A stretch of 64,000 nt of DNA from Streptomyces nodosus. Lineage in GTDB: Bacteria; Actinomycetota; Actinomycetes; Streptomycetales; Streptomycetaceae. A model generated the notes under the pieces. It had not been told where the DNA came from. It made no database searches and was given only the letters and a program-made list of their open reading frames with translations. Positions 7,994 through 16,458 of this stretch are shown piece by piece. The stretch is taken from assembly GCF_008704995.1 (NCBI RefSeq), contig NZ_CP023747.1, forward strand, positions 7,164,001 through 7,228,000. Direction: 5' to 3'. How positions within the stretch are numbered: the stretch's first letter is position 1; each line of letters starts with the position of its first letter. The position numbers and the translations under genes are program-made.

Positions 7994-8965
7994 TCAGCCG
8001 CCGGTCGTCACCGTCCGCTCCGCCGAGAAGCCGCCCCAGGTGCCGTCCGGGAGCTTGGCGCGGATCCGCACGCGGTGCGTGGCCCCGGTCTCGCGGCCCA
8101 CATAGAAGCTGTGGGTGGCCGTGGCCCGCGGCGCCGTGCCGCCCCACACGAGTGAGGTGGCGGGCTGTCCGTCCAGATGGATCTGGTACTCCGTGACGAC
8201 CCCGTCGACGTCCGGCGGCACCCAGGACAGGTCCAGGTAGTACGCGCCGTCGGTACGGTGGGTCGTCGCCCGGAACCCGGTCGGTGCGGTGCCCTCGGCG
8301 TCGTCGGAGCCGGGGGCGGTGGTCAGCTGCACCGTCCCGCTCGCCGGGGAGAGATTGCCGGCCGCGTCCCTGGCCCGCACCGTGAACGAGTAGCGGGTCC
8401 CCGGCCGCAGCCCGGTGACCACGGCCGCCGTCTGCCCGCCGCCCACGCTGTGGATCTTCGAGCCGCCCTGCTGGATGTCGTACGACGTCACACCCCGGTC
8501 GTCCGTGGACCGTTCCCAGGACAACTGGACCGCCCGGCTCCCCAGGGCCTTGCCGGTCGGATGCCCGGGCCGGGTGGGGGCCCGCTCGTCGGCGGCGACG
8601 GCGGCCGGGGTGCTCGCGCGCACCGTCCGGCTCGCCGGGCCGAGGGCGCCGTCGGTGCTCCGGGCCCGCACCGTGAAGGCGTAGGACGTGGCGGGGGTGA
8701 GCCGGGTGACGTCCACCATGTGCTCGGAACCCGGCACCTCCTTGACCCTGGTGTGATCGCGATACACCTCATAGGTGGCGATCTCCGGTCCGTCCGGTGT
8801 CCGGTTCCACATCACATGGACGCTGGTGGCGCTGCCCGCCACGGCAGTCACCCCCATCGGGGCCGCGGGCAGCCGCCCGCCGGTGTCGTCGCCCGGGCCG
8901 CCCCAGGCGCAGGACGTCAGCAGCAGAGCCGCACCGCAGATCACCGGTATCAGAGCGCGTCGCAA
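7994..8965 (-). CDS. Secreted lipoprotein with three fibronectin type III domains
   Basis: I choose a TTG start at 8965 because GGGGAGGCGG lies seven bases before it and the product then begins with a textbook lipoprotein signal, RRALIPVICGAALLLTSC, with lipobox LTSC near residue 20. The upstream in-frame ATG at 9010 and the longer frame from 9229 would bury this signal. The mature 300-residue protein is three FN3 repeats, each with the W-x3-(S/T) and Y-x-(F/V)-x-V-RA core (for example TSYAFTVRARSTDGA and TRYSFTVRARDAAGN). FN3 modules in actinobacteria usually act as spacers in carbohydrate enzymes. No catalytic domain is present, so a surface adhesion or scaffolding role is the simplest guess. 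Confidence 0.82.
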   Translation of the reverse strand: MRRALIPVICGAALLLTSCAWGGPGDDTGGRLPAAPMGVTAVAGSATSVHVMWNRTPDGPEIATYEVYRDHTRVKEVPGSEHMVDVTRLTPATSYAFTVRARSTDGALGPASRTVRASTPAAVAADERAPTRPGHPTGKALGSRAVQLSWERSTDDRGVTSYDIQQGGSKIHSVGGGQTAAVVTGLRPGTRYSFTVRARDAAGNLSPASGTVQLTTAPGSDDAEGTAPTGFRATTHRTDGAYYLDLSWVPPDVDGVVTEYQIHLDGQPATSLVWGGTAPRATATHSFYVGRETGATHRVRIRAKLPDGTWGGFSAERTVTTGG

Positions 8966-9272
8966 CGGTCCGCCTCCCCTGGACGGGATTGGTCTGTACC
9001 TGTATCCCATGGCTGACGCGTTCACGGCAAGTGGACATCGGGGGAGGGGCGCCTGCGTCCGACGGTGTCCGGGGTTCGTATCCTGGTTCCGACGCGGCGT
9101 GAACGTCCTTGCCTTCCAAGGCAGTTCATGGACGGTTCGGGCCGACGGCGCGGTCCGCTGTCGTCGCTGATCCCGCGCCGGTGAGCGCGGCCGGGGGTCG
9201 ATCGGTTTCGGCTTGGCCCCCGGCCGCACGGCGCGCCGGGTGTCCCTCCGGCGCCGTGTCCCTCCGGTCCGG
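8966..9272. other. Intergenic region between dhaM and the FN3 lipoprotein
   Basis: 307 bp without a gene. The part next to dhaM contains a strong hairpin (listed separately); the rest should hold the promoter of the minus-strand lipoprotein gene. Nothing else recognised. Confidence 0.4.
9187..9227 (-). terminator. Hairpin terminator after dhaKLM
   Basis: Perfect 11-bp stem, GCGGCCGGGGG paired with CCCCCGGCCGC, around a 19-base loop, 46 bp past the dhaM stop in the direction of transcription. No U-tract follows, as is usual in Streptomyces. Confidence 0.7.
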
Positions 9273-9689
9273 TCATTCCTTCCGGTAGGTGTACGCCTCC
9301 CGCGCCGCCGCCTCCACCGCGGCCAGGTCCGCTCCCGCGGAGGCCGTGACCACCGCGGCGACCGCGCCCTCCACGAAGGGCGCGTCCACCAGCCGGGTGT
9401 TCTCCGGGAGTTCGTCGCCCTCCGCGAGCAATGCCTTCACGGTGAGGACGGCGCTTCCCAGATCCATGAGCACGGCGACCCCCGCGCCCCGGTCCACGGT
9501 GGCGGCCGCGGTCGTGATCAGCTCGGCGCTGGTGCCGAGCCCGCCGTCGGCCGTGCCGCCCGCCGCAGCGACGGGTGCCGAACCGCCACCACCCGCCAGC
9601 CCCTTGGCCAGCTCGGCTACCGACTCGGCGACGGCGGCGCTGTGCGAGACGAGCACGATGCCGACGACTTGCCCGGAACGCTCACTCAT
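9273..9689 (-). CDS. dhaM: Dihydroxyacetone kinase phosphotransfer subunit DhaM (EIIA-type)
   Basis: A 138-residue PTS EIIA-mannose-like domain. The phosphate-carrying His is in GIVLVSHSAAVAESV near residue 15, and the conserved GVAVLMDLGSAVLT follows. DhaM passes phosphate from HPr to the ADP bound by DhaL. Unlike E. coli DhaM, it has no fused HPr or EI domains. The start overlaps the dhaL stop by four bases (ATGA), so the subunits are translationally coupled. Confidence 0.93.
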   Translation of the reverse strand: MSERSGQVVGIVLVSHSAAVAESVAELAKGLAGGGGSAPVAAAGGTADGGLGTSAELITTAAATVDRGAGVAVLMDLGSAVLTVKALLAEGDELPENTRLVDAPFVEGAVAAVVTASAGADLAAVEAAAREAYTYRKE

Positions 9690-10282
9690 CGGCGCGCCTC
9701 CACCAGTGCGGCGATCAGCAGGGCCGACGAGGTGGCGCCGGGGTCCTGGTGACCGATGCTGCGCTCGCCCAGATAGCTCGCCCGGCCCTTGCGGGCCTGC
9801 AGGGGCGTCGTGGCGACGGCGCCCTCCTCGGCGGCGGCGCTCGCCGCCTCGAACGAGGTGCCGAGCGCGTCCACCGCGGGCACCAGAGCGTCGATCATGG
9901 TCTTGTCACCGGGCGCGGCGCCACCCAGTGCCATCACCGCCTCCACACCGGCCCGCAGCGCCCCCGCCAGCTGCTCCTCGCCGACCTCCGGGGCGTCCCC
10001 GAGGGCCTTGCCGGTGCGGCGCAGCAGGGTGCCGTAGAGCGGGCCGGACGCGCCACCCACCGTCGAGATCAGCTGACGGCCCGCCAATTGGAGGAGCGCG
10101 CCGGGGGTGTCCGGCGCCTCCTTCTCCAGGGTGGCCGTCACCGCGCGGAACCCGCGTCGCAGATTGCTGCCGTGGTCGGCGTCGCCGATCGGCGAGTCGA
10201 GCGCGGTCAGCCGGTCCGCCTCACGGTCGACGGACGCGGCGGCCGCCGTCATCCAGCGGCGGAAGAAGTCGGCGTCGAGCAC
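9686..10282 (-). CDS. dhaL: Dihydroxyacetone kinase ADP-binding subunit DhaL
   Basis: A 198-residue DAK2-type helical barrel that holds ADP as a prosthetic group. The Mg-ADP-binding motif is LDSPIGDADHGSNLRRGF (near residue 28), with GGASGPLYGTLL and GDKTMIDALVPA following as in the family. GTG 10282 is preferred because AAGGGGAT precedes it at good spacing and the family starts a few residues before the helix FFRRWM; the frame is open further up to 10393 without conserved sequence. It follows dhaK after 35 bp and overlaps dhaM by four. Confidence 0.92.
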   Translation of the reverse strand: MLDADFFRRWMTAAAASVDREADRLTALDSPIGDADHGSNLRRGFRAVTATLEKEAPDTPGALLQLAGRQLISTVGGASGPLYGTLLRRTGKALGDAPEVGEEQLAGALRAGVEAVMALGGAAPGDKTMIDALVPAVDALGTSFEAASAAAEEGAVATTPLQARKGRASYLGERSIGHQDPGATSSALLIAALVEARR

Positions 10283-10317
10283 TGGATCCCCTTCGGTGGT
10301 ACGGACGTTGACCTCAC

Positions 10318-11310
10318 TCACCTGCCCCAGCGCAGCGCCGGTGTGCTGACCGGCGCGTCCCACAGCCGCAGCAGTTCCTCGTCCACCTGGCACAGGGTGA
10401 CGGAGGCTCCGGCCATGTCGAGGGAGGTGACGTAGTTGCCGACCAGGGTGCGGGCCACGGGGACCCCACGCTCGATCAGCACCCGCTGCACCTCGGCGTT
10501 GTAGCCGTACAGCTCCAGGAGCGGGGTGCCGCCCATCCCGTTGACCAGGACCAGCACGGGGTTGCGCGGTTCCATGTCGTCCAGCACGGCCTGCACCGAG
10601 AAGTCGGCGATCTCCCGCGAGGTCATCATCGGCCGCCGTTCCCGCCCCGGCTCGCCATGGATGCCGATACCCAACTCCAGCTCCCCCGGCGGGAGATCGA
10701 AGGTAGGGCTGCCCTTCGCCGGTGTGGTGGAGGCGCTGAGGGCGACACCGAAGCTGCGGGAGCTCTCATCGACCTGCCGGGCGATGGACCGCACCCGCTC
10801 CAGCGGCTGCCCCTCCTCCGCCGCCGCCCCCGCGATCTTCTCCACGAACAGGGTGGCACCGGTGCCGCGCCGACCCGCCGTGTAGAGGCTGTCCCTGACG
10901 GCGACGTCGTCGTCGACCAGCACCTTGGCGACCTGGATGCCCTCGTCCTCGGCGAGTTCGGCCGCCATGTCGAAGTTCAGCACGTCGCCGGTGTAGTTCT
11001 TCACGATGAACAGCACCCCGGCGCCGCTGTCCACGGCCGCCGCGGCACGCACCATCTGGTCCGGCACGGGGGAGGTGAACACCTCACCGGGACAGGCCGC
11101 GGACAGCATGCCCGGGCCGACGAAGCCGCCGTGCAGCGGCTCGTGCCCGGACCCACCGCCGGACACCAGCGCCACCCGGCCGGCGACCGGGGCGTCACGC
11201 CGTACGATCACCCGGTTCTCGACGTCGACGGTCAGTTCGGGATGCGCGGCCGCCATGCCCCGCAGCGCATCCGCGACCACCGTCTCCGGAACATTGATCA
11301 ACATCTTCAT
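10318..11310 (-). CDS. dhaK: Dihydroxyacetone kinase substrate-binding subunit DhaK
   Basis: A 330-residue DAK1 subunit. GGGSGHEPLHGGFVG (about 51-65) is the signature near the active site, and the His of GIGIHGEPG forms the covalent hemiaminal with dihydroxyacetone. First gene of the dhaKLM operon; RBS GGAGGTAT precedes the ATG. The operon gives PEP-dependent phosphorylation of dihydroxyacetone to DHAP and feeds glycerol or triose carbon into glycolysis. No regulator gene of the DhaR type is next to it. Confidence 0.94.
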   Translation of the reverse strand: MKMLINVPETVVADALRGMAAAHPELTVDVENRVIVRRDAPVAGRVALVSGGGSGHEPLHGGFVGPGMLSAACPGEVFTSPVPDQMVRAAAAVDSGAGVLFIVKNYTGDVLNFDMAAELAEDEGIQVAKVLVDDDVAVRDSLYTAGRRGTGATLFVEKIAGAAAEEGQPLERVRSIARQVDESSRSFGVALSASTTPAKGSPTFDLPPGELELGIGIHGEPGRERRPMMTSREIADFSVQAVLDDMEPRNPVLVLVNGMGGTPLLELYGYNAEVQRVLIERGVPVARTLVGNYVTSLDMAGASVTLCQVDEELLRLWDAPVSTPALRWGR

Positions 11311-11608
11311 GGATACCTCCTGCGGAGCCTGGCAGGCACGTCACCGACCTGCGTTGCGGCTGGTCAGAATGTGTGAGGGCGGCTTTTGACGTCGGCGGTT
11401 CACAGCGGTCGCGGGCGGTCTCCGGCGGGTACTGATACTGACTGGACGCCGATGTTCATGAGGGGTCATCAGGTGTATGGGGCGAGGCAGCCGTGACGCT
11501 GCCTATCGGCAGTATCGGCCTTGCGGCACCGAAGGTCACGTGTGGCGAGTCGGACGTCTCCCTCACCCGGTGCCGTACGGCGCGTACGGACGGTGCCAGG
11601 ATGTGACC

Positions 11609-12373
11609 GTGTCCGTCAGCCGGGTGTCACGCGCCGCGCGCGCCGCGATGTTCGCGGCCGTGTGCGTCGTGCTCGCGGCCCTGGGCCATGTGCTGATGTC
11701 CGGAGCCCCGCTGTCCTGGCCGGTTCTGTCGCTGGCCGCAGCCGGTACGGGGCTGGCCGGCTGGGTGTTCGCCGCCGGGGAACGGCGAAGGCGGACCGTG
11801 ATCGTGCTGACGCTCGCGGTGCAGGCCTGTCTGCATATGGCGTTCAGCCTGGCGCAGTCGCTCGCGAGCCCCTCCTCGGCGTCCGGTGCGCCGTCGGCGA
11901 GTTCACAGCAGTGGGCTCGTCTGCTGCTGTGCGGCGACCCGTCGCCCGATGCGGCGGCACGCGCCTACGACTTGGCGGTTCAGGCAGGTCTGACCCACAC
12001 CCTCCCCATGCCGACCGCGCACAGCGGCGCCGCGATGCCCTATGGCATGGCGGGCATGCCGGGCATGGCCGGAATGCATCACATGGGCGCGGCGTCGGGC
12101 ACGGCTTCGTGGGGCATGTTGGCCGCGCACATGGTGGCCGCGCTGCTGTGCGGTGTGTGGCTGGCGCAGGGCGAGCGCGCCGCGTTCCGCGTGCTGCGGG
12201 CGGTCGCCGACCGGGCCTTCGTGCCACTTCGCCTGATCCTGGCCGCCCTGCCGGTCACCGACACCACTTCACCGGTCCGCCGCACCGTTGTCGTCGTGCG
12301 GCGCCTGCGGTCCCGGCTGCTCGTCCACGCCCTGACCACCCGAGGTCCTCCTGGAGCGCCCGCTGTCGTATGA
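11609..12373 (+). CDS. His/Met-rich multi-pass membrane protein
   Basis: About 254 residues with four or five membrane helices (MFAAVCVVLAALGHVLM, WPVLSLAAAGTGLAGWVFA, TVIVLTLAVQACLHMAFSL, WGMLAAHMVAALLCGVWLA). The loop before the last helix contains GMAGMPGMAGMHHMG, a Met/His cluster typical of copper-handling proteins. I prefer GTG 11609: CAGGAT at 11597-11602 sits where the -10 box of a leaderless transcript would be, and the frame upstream to 11477 has no conserved character. The gene lies upstream of the SigC-like sigma gene with the same orientation, and similar Met/His loops recur in the DUF5134 protein further down. Confidence 0.65.
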   Translation: MSVSRVSRAARAAMFAAVCVVLAALGHVLMSGAPLSWPVLSLAAAGTGLAGWVFAAGERRRRTVIVLTLAVQACLHMAFSLAQSLASPSSASGAPSASSQQWARLLLCGDPSPDAAARAYDLAVQAGLTHTLPMPTAHSGAAMPYGMAGMPGMAGMHHMGAASGTASWGMLAAHMVAALLCGVWLAQGERAAFRVLRAVADRAFVPLRLILAALPVTDTTSPVRRTVVVVRRLRSRLLVHALTTRGPPGAPAVV

Positions 12374-12550
12374 CAGCCGGTTCCACGCGTCCTGCGGCCG
12401 ACTGCCGCCGGACGTGCTCTCCGTGCACGCGCATCCGCGGCACGGCTTTTTCCCGCTGTCCCGTACGCGCTCCTGAGTGCCGCGCAGCGACGCCTGTCCG
12501 ACGGCCCGCCGAGCGAGCGGTGTACGGGAACCGAGAAAGGACCTCGGGCC

Positions 12551-13150
12551 ATGAATCCTGCCCTGCCTGTCCTGACCGACGAGACGGTCACCGCCATCGC
12601 TCTCGCCGCCGCACGCGGTGACAGCGACGCGAGCGAACGGTTCGTACAGGCGCTCCAGCTCGATGTACGCCGGTTCGTGACCTACCTGGCCAAGGACGCG
12701 CAAGCGGCCGACGACCTGACCCAGGACACCTTCCTGCGTGCCCTGTCGAGCCTGCACCGGTTCGAGGGCCGCTCATCGGCCCGCACCTGGCTGCTGTCCA
12801 TCGCCCGGCGGGTGGTGGCCGACAGCCTGCGGCACGCCGCGGTGCGGCCGCGCGTCGCCGACACCGCCGACTGGCAACTCGCCGCCGAACGCAGTCAGCC
12901 GAAGGGACTGCCCGGCTTCGACGAGGGCCTCGCCCTCACCGAGCTGATCGACGCGCTGTCCCAGGACCGCCGTGAGGCGTTCGTGCTCACGCAGCTCCTC
13001 GGCCTGTCCTACGCGGAGGTCGCCGCGCTGCGAGGGTGCCCGGTCGGGACGGTGCGGTCCCGTGTGTCGCGGGCGCGCCGCTCCTTGGCGCGGTGCCTCA
13101 CGGATGCCCCGTCGGTGCCGGACGGCACGTCCGGCTCGGTCGCCGCCTGA
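12551..13150 (+). CDS. ECF sigma factor, SigC-like
   Basis: A 199-residue sigma-70 relative with region 2 (DVRRFVTYLAKDAQAADDLTQDTFLRAL, quoted ends near 35 and 62) and region 4 (LSYAEVAALRGCPVGTV, about 156-172). The whole pattern, including ARTWLLSIARRVVAD and LTQLLGLSYAEVAA, closely resembles what I remember of M. tuberculosis SigC, which has been linked to copper acquisition. No anti-sigma gene of the usual zinc-finger type follows; control may come from a neighbouring membrane protein or from transcription. ATG 12551 is preceded by GAAAGGACC. The neighbours are metal-associated membrane proteins on both sides. Confidence 0.88.
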   Translation: MNPALPVLTDETVTAIALAAARGDSDASERFVQALQLDVRRFVTYLAKDAQAADDLTQDTFLRALSSLHRFEGRSSARTWLLSIARRVVADSLRHAAVRPRVADTADWQLAAERSQPKGLPGFDEGLALTELIDALSQDRREAFVLTQLLGLSYAEVAALRGCPVGTVRSRVSRARRSLARCLTDAPSVPDGTSGSVAA

Positions 13151-13347
13151 CCCTTCGCCGGGCCGGATGCCGTTCGCCGCCGCTCAGCACGGCGGCCGCG
13201 TACGACGCCGGCCCGGCCCCGGCCGCCTCCCGTTTCGGCATGAGGTCACTCATGTCGAAACGGATGGAACTCATCCGCCGGTCCGTCCGACGACTACATC
13301 GGACCGCTGAAAGCGGTGGACGACGTTCCGCTACAGAAAGGCCCGTT

Positions 13348-14844
13348 ATGGTGGATGGCCACACACCGCGAGCTGCTACGGACAGATCCGCGGGGGACCA
13401 TGAGGTGAACGCACCGGAGACTGACCGTGCGAGTGCCGAGCCCGACCGGGCCGAGGGGACCGGCACTTTGTCGGGAGGGCACAGACCCCGAGTGTCGTGG
13501 AGCGGCCTGCGTCCGCTCCTGCTCCGGCTGCACTTCTACGCGGGCATCGTGATCAGTCCGTTCCTGCTCGTCGCGGCGGTGACCGGCCTGCTCTACACGG
13601 CGACGCCGCAGATCGAGGCGGTCGTGTACCGCCATGAGCTCAGGGTCACCCCGCACGGCGAGCCCGATCCGCTGTCCGTCCAGGTGGCCGCGGCGCGCAA
13701 GGCGGTCCCCGAGGGGACGCTGCTCTCGGTGACGCCCGCGCTCGGCCGTACGGACAGCACCCGTGTCGTCTTCGACGAGCCGGGGTTGCCCGACAACTTC
13801 ACGCAGACCGCGTTCGTGAACCCGTACACCAGCGAAGTGCTGGGGCAGGAGCGGACGTTCGCGCGGTGGTGGCTTCCGGTGCGATCGTGGGTGGACGGTC
13901 TGCACCGTCATCTCCACCTGGGCGAGTTCGGCCGTAACTACAGTGAGATCGCGGCCAGTTGGCTGTGGGTCGAGGTTCTCGCCGGGCTCGCCCTCTGGTT
14001 GACGGCACCCCGTTCACGCCAGCGGCTGCGGCGCGTGTTCGTCCCCCGGAGCGGGGCGAAGGGACGCCGGCGCACCATGTCCTGGCACGCCACGGCCGGC
14101 ATGTGGACCTCGGTCGGTCTGCTGGGCCTTTCCGCCACCGGCATGACCTGGTCCGTGCACGCCGGAGCGAGCATCGGCACGATCCAGTCGGCACTGGCCG
14201 GGCCCACACCGGCGGTGTCCACCACCCTGCCCGAACACACCACCGAGGCGAGGTCCGGCACCGGAGCCGGGCAGACGAAGGACGTGGGGATCGACGCGGT
14301 CGTGGCGTCGGCCCACGCGGCCGGACTGAACGGCGTACTCGATGTGAAGCCGCCGAACAAGGCCGGAACCACATATCTGGTCGAGGAGAACACCCGCAGC
14401 TGGCCCGAACGACACGACTCCGTGGCCGTCGACCCCGCCACCGGCAAGATCACCGACCGTGCGAACTGGGCCGACTACCCCCTCCTGGCCAAGATGACCA
14501 GCTGGGGCATCGACGCGCACATGGGCCTCCTCTTCGGCCTCGCCAACCAGATCGTGCTCGCGCTGCTCGCCATCGCTCTGATCGGCATGATCCTCTGGGG
14601 ATATCGCATGTGGTGGCTGCGCAGGCCCACCCGCGGCGAGGGCTTCGCGCTCGGCCGCGCGCCCGTGCGAGGGGCGTGGCGGAGGCTGCCGGGCTGGTTC
14701 CTGGCACCCGCCGTGCTGCTGATCGCCGTGATCGGCTACTACATACCGCTGTTCGGCTTGCCCCTGCTGGGCTTCCTCGTCATCGACCTGATCGTCGGCG
14801 CAAGGCGTCGGAGCCGCACCGGGCACACAGAGGTGGCCGCATGA
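13348..14844 (+). CDS. PepSY-domain membrane protein (iron/copper-regulated type)
   Basis: About 498 residues with the PepSY_TM architecture: first helix in LLRLHFYAGIVISPFLLVAA near residue 60, a PepSY segment, helices WLWVEVLAGLALWLT and SWHATAGMWTSVGLLGLSATG, a second extracytoplasmic PepSY domain and two or three C-terminal helices. Histidines HFYAG, HRHLHLGEF and WHATAG are spaced like metal or heme ligands of flavin/heme reductase relatives. ATG 13348 is preceded by GAAAGG; a GTG at 13405 is an alternative. The stop overlaps the DUF5134 gene by four bases (ATGA). Confidence 0.85.
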   Translation: MVDGHTPRAATDRSAGDHEVNAPETDRASAEPDRAEGTGTLSGGHRPRVSWSGLRPLLLRLHFYAGIVISPFLLVAAVTGLLYTATPQIEAVVYRHELRVTPHGEPDPLSVQVAAARKAVPEGTLLSVTPALGRTDSTRVVFDEPGLPDNFTQTAFVNPYTSEVLGQERTFARWWLPVRSWVDGLHRHLHLGEFGRNYSEIAASWLWVEVLAGLALWLTAPRSRQRLRRVFVPRSGAKGRRRTMSWHATAGMWTSVGLLGLSATGMTWSVHAGASIGTIQSALAGPTPAVSTTLPEHTTEARSGTGAGQTKDVGIDAVVASAHAAGLNGVLDVKPPNKAGTTYLVEENTRSWPERHDSVAVDPATGKITDRANWADYPLLAKMTSWGIDAHMGLLFGLANQIVLALLAIALIGMILWGYRMWWLRRPTRGEGFALGRAPVRGAWRRLPGWFLAPAVLLIAVIGYYIPLFGLPLLGFLVIDLIVGARRRSRTGHTEVAA

Positions 14845-15497
14845 TCAACGCGATAGGACTGAGGTGGATCCTCACCGCGCTGTTCATCGTCCCCGCCCTC
14901 CACGCGCTGTGGCTGACGGCGACGTCGGGCCGCGCGCCGACGAACCGGGTGGGCCACGCCCTGCACGCCGTCATGGGCATCCTGATGGTCGCGATGGCCT
15001 GGCCCTGGGGCATGGATCTCCCGGCCGGTCCGGGGATCGTCGTCTTCTCGGCCGGGGCACTGTGGTTCACGGCTGCCGCGGCGGTGCGTTCCTGGGCATC
15101 GGGCGCACATGCGGCCGCACTGCCGGCGGCGCTGCCGCACATCGTCATGATGGCGGCCATGGCCTGGATGTCGGCCGTGATGAACGGATCCGCCGGGTCG
15201 TCCGGTGTGAGTGGGGGAGGCCACGACATGCCGGGGATGGACATGTCGGGCGCGGGTGCGGCCAGTGCGATGACCCTGTCCCGGGCGGGCGATCAGTGGA
15301 CGGCCGGCCTGCTGGCCGTCGCCCTTGTCGCACTCGGACTGCGCTGGCTCGCCCAGGCGTTCGACCGAGGCCGCGTCGCCGCTCCGGCGGCACCGCCCGG
15401 CACCGCCGCACTCGTCAGCCGCACCGAGGCTCTTGAACCCGCCTGTCACGCGGCGATGGCCCTGGGCATGGGGGTGATGTTCGTCCTGCTCGTGTGA
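14841..15497 (+). CDS. DUF5134 membrane protein with Met/His-rich loop
   Basis: 218 residues, six or so membrane helices starting with LRWILTALFIVPALHALWL. A loop reading GGGHDMPGMDMSGAG (about 129-143) is a strong candidate copper site. DUF5134 proteins are common in actinobacteria next to copper or PepSY genes; the function is unknown. It is translationally coupled to the PepSY gene by an ATGA overlap, so the two probably work together. Confidence 0.85.
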   Translation: MINAIGLRWILTALFIVPALHALWLTATSGRAPTNRVGHALHAVMGILMVAMAWPWGMDLPAGPGIVVFSAGALWFTAAAAVRSWASGAHAAALPAALPHIVMMAAMAWMSAVMNGSAGSSGVSGGGHDMPGMDMSGAGAASAMTLSRAGDQWTAGLLAVALVALGLRWLAQAFDRGRVAAPAAPPGTAALVSRTEALEPACHAAMALGMGVMFVLLV

Positions 15498-15542
15498 CCG
15501 GAGGGGCGGCGCTCGCTCAGAGCTCGTCGGGAGCCGTCGGGT

Positions 15543-16211
15543 TCACTCCGTCGACGTCGATTCCGGTGCGACGGCGCCGGTGAGGCGGAGCATGGAGCGT
15601 GCCACCAGGTCGGAGGGGGAACCGGGGCCGGTGGTCGGGCCGTCCGGTCGGGCCGCCCATTGTTCCACGGCCACACGGATGGCGCCGGCGGCGCCCGCGG
15701 CCAGCATGCGCACGGTCAGCGGATCGGCCTCGGGTCCCGCCCGCTCGGCGAGCACCGCCACCAGCCGGTGTTCGGCGTCGAGATTGATGCGTGCCCAGAC
15801 CGTGCGCAGCGCGGGATCGTCGTCGGCGGCGCGCAGCAGCCCGCCGGTCAGCCGCATCGCCTCCGTCGCCTCCGCGTCCTTTGGGGTCAGGGCCGTGACC
15901 GCGACCTCGCGCAGCGCCTCGGGGCCCGGAAGGCCCTCCTCGGGGCCGCCCGGGATCAGGGCGAGCCATCGGTGGGCGCCGTCCGCGAGCATCGGCTCCA
16001 CGGCGTCCTCCTTGGTGCGGAAGTACCGGTAGAAGGTGCGCAGGCCGACCCCTGCCTGGCGGGCGATCTCCTCGGCCGTCGTGGCGTCGGCGCCGCGCTC
16101 CGCGAACAGCCGGCAGGCGGCCCGGGCGAGATCCCGTCGTGTGCCCGCCTTCCGGCGCTCCGTCAGGGGGCGGCGGGGAGCGGCCTCGACGGGTGCCGAC
16201 CGGGGAGTCAC
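15543..16211 (-). CDS. TetR-family transcriptional regulator
   Basis: 222 residues. The N-terminal helix-turn-helix is in ATTAEEIARQAGVGLRTFYRYF (about 58-79), with the FYRYF end typical of TetR. The C-terminal half is the ligand-binding dimer domain. It is divergent from two short-chain dehydrogenases, one steroid-dehydrogenase-like, so a hydrophobic ligand such as a steroid or terpenoid is plausible. The 247-bp space between holds an ordered array of palindromes (16338-16404), which are its most likely operators. Confidence 0.88.
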   Translation of the reverse strand: MTPRSAPVEAAPRRPLTERRKAGTRRDLARAACRLFAERGADATTAEEIARQAGVGLRTFYRYFRTKEDAVEPMLADGAHRWLALIPGGPEEGLPGPEALREVAVTALTPKDAEATEAMRLTGGLLRAADDDPALRTVWARINLDAEHRLVAVLAERAGPEADPLTVRMLAAGAAGAIRVAVEQWAARPDGPTTGPGSPSDLVARSMLRLTGAVAPESTSTE

Positions 16212-16337
16212 GGCTGCATGTCCTCCTGCACCCGGGCCACGGACGGGTGTCCCCCTCCGTGCGGTGCGTTTCCTCCACGCGGGTGTCCGGTCCCATGCCG
16301 GCGCGCTCGCCCCAGGGTACTACGGCGGACACCCATA

Positions 16338-16404
16338 TGGCACGACATGCCGCATGGCGCAATGTGTCACATGGCACGTCACGCCTATGTGGCACGCTGT
16401 GCCA
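16338..16404. promoter_or_regulatory. Array of four 17-bp-spaced TGGCA-n5-TGCCA operators
   Basis: TGGCAC or TGGCGC begins at 16338, 16355, 16372 and 16390, that is at steps of 17, 17 and 18 bp. The last unit is a perfect palindrome, TGGCACGCTGTGCCA. The first (TGGCACGACATGCCG) and second (TGGCGCAATGTGTCA) match it with one or two changes in each arm; the third keeps the left arm only. The array lies between the divergent TetR and dehydrogenase genes, ending 54 bp before the latter. The simplest reading is cooperative binding by the TetR protein. Confidence 0.75.
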
Positions 16405-16458
16405 TTCGAGTCGTACGGTGCAGATGACAGCGGGGGTCACAGAGAGGACGGACGACAG

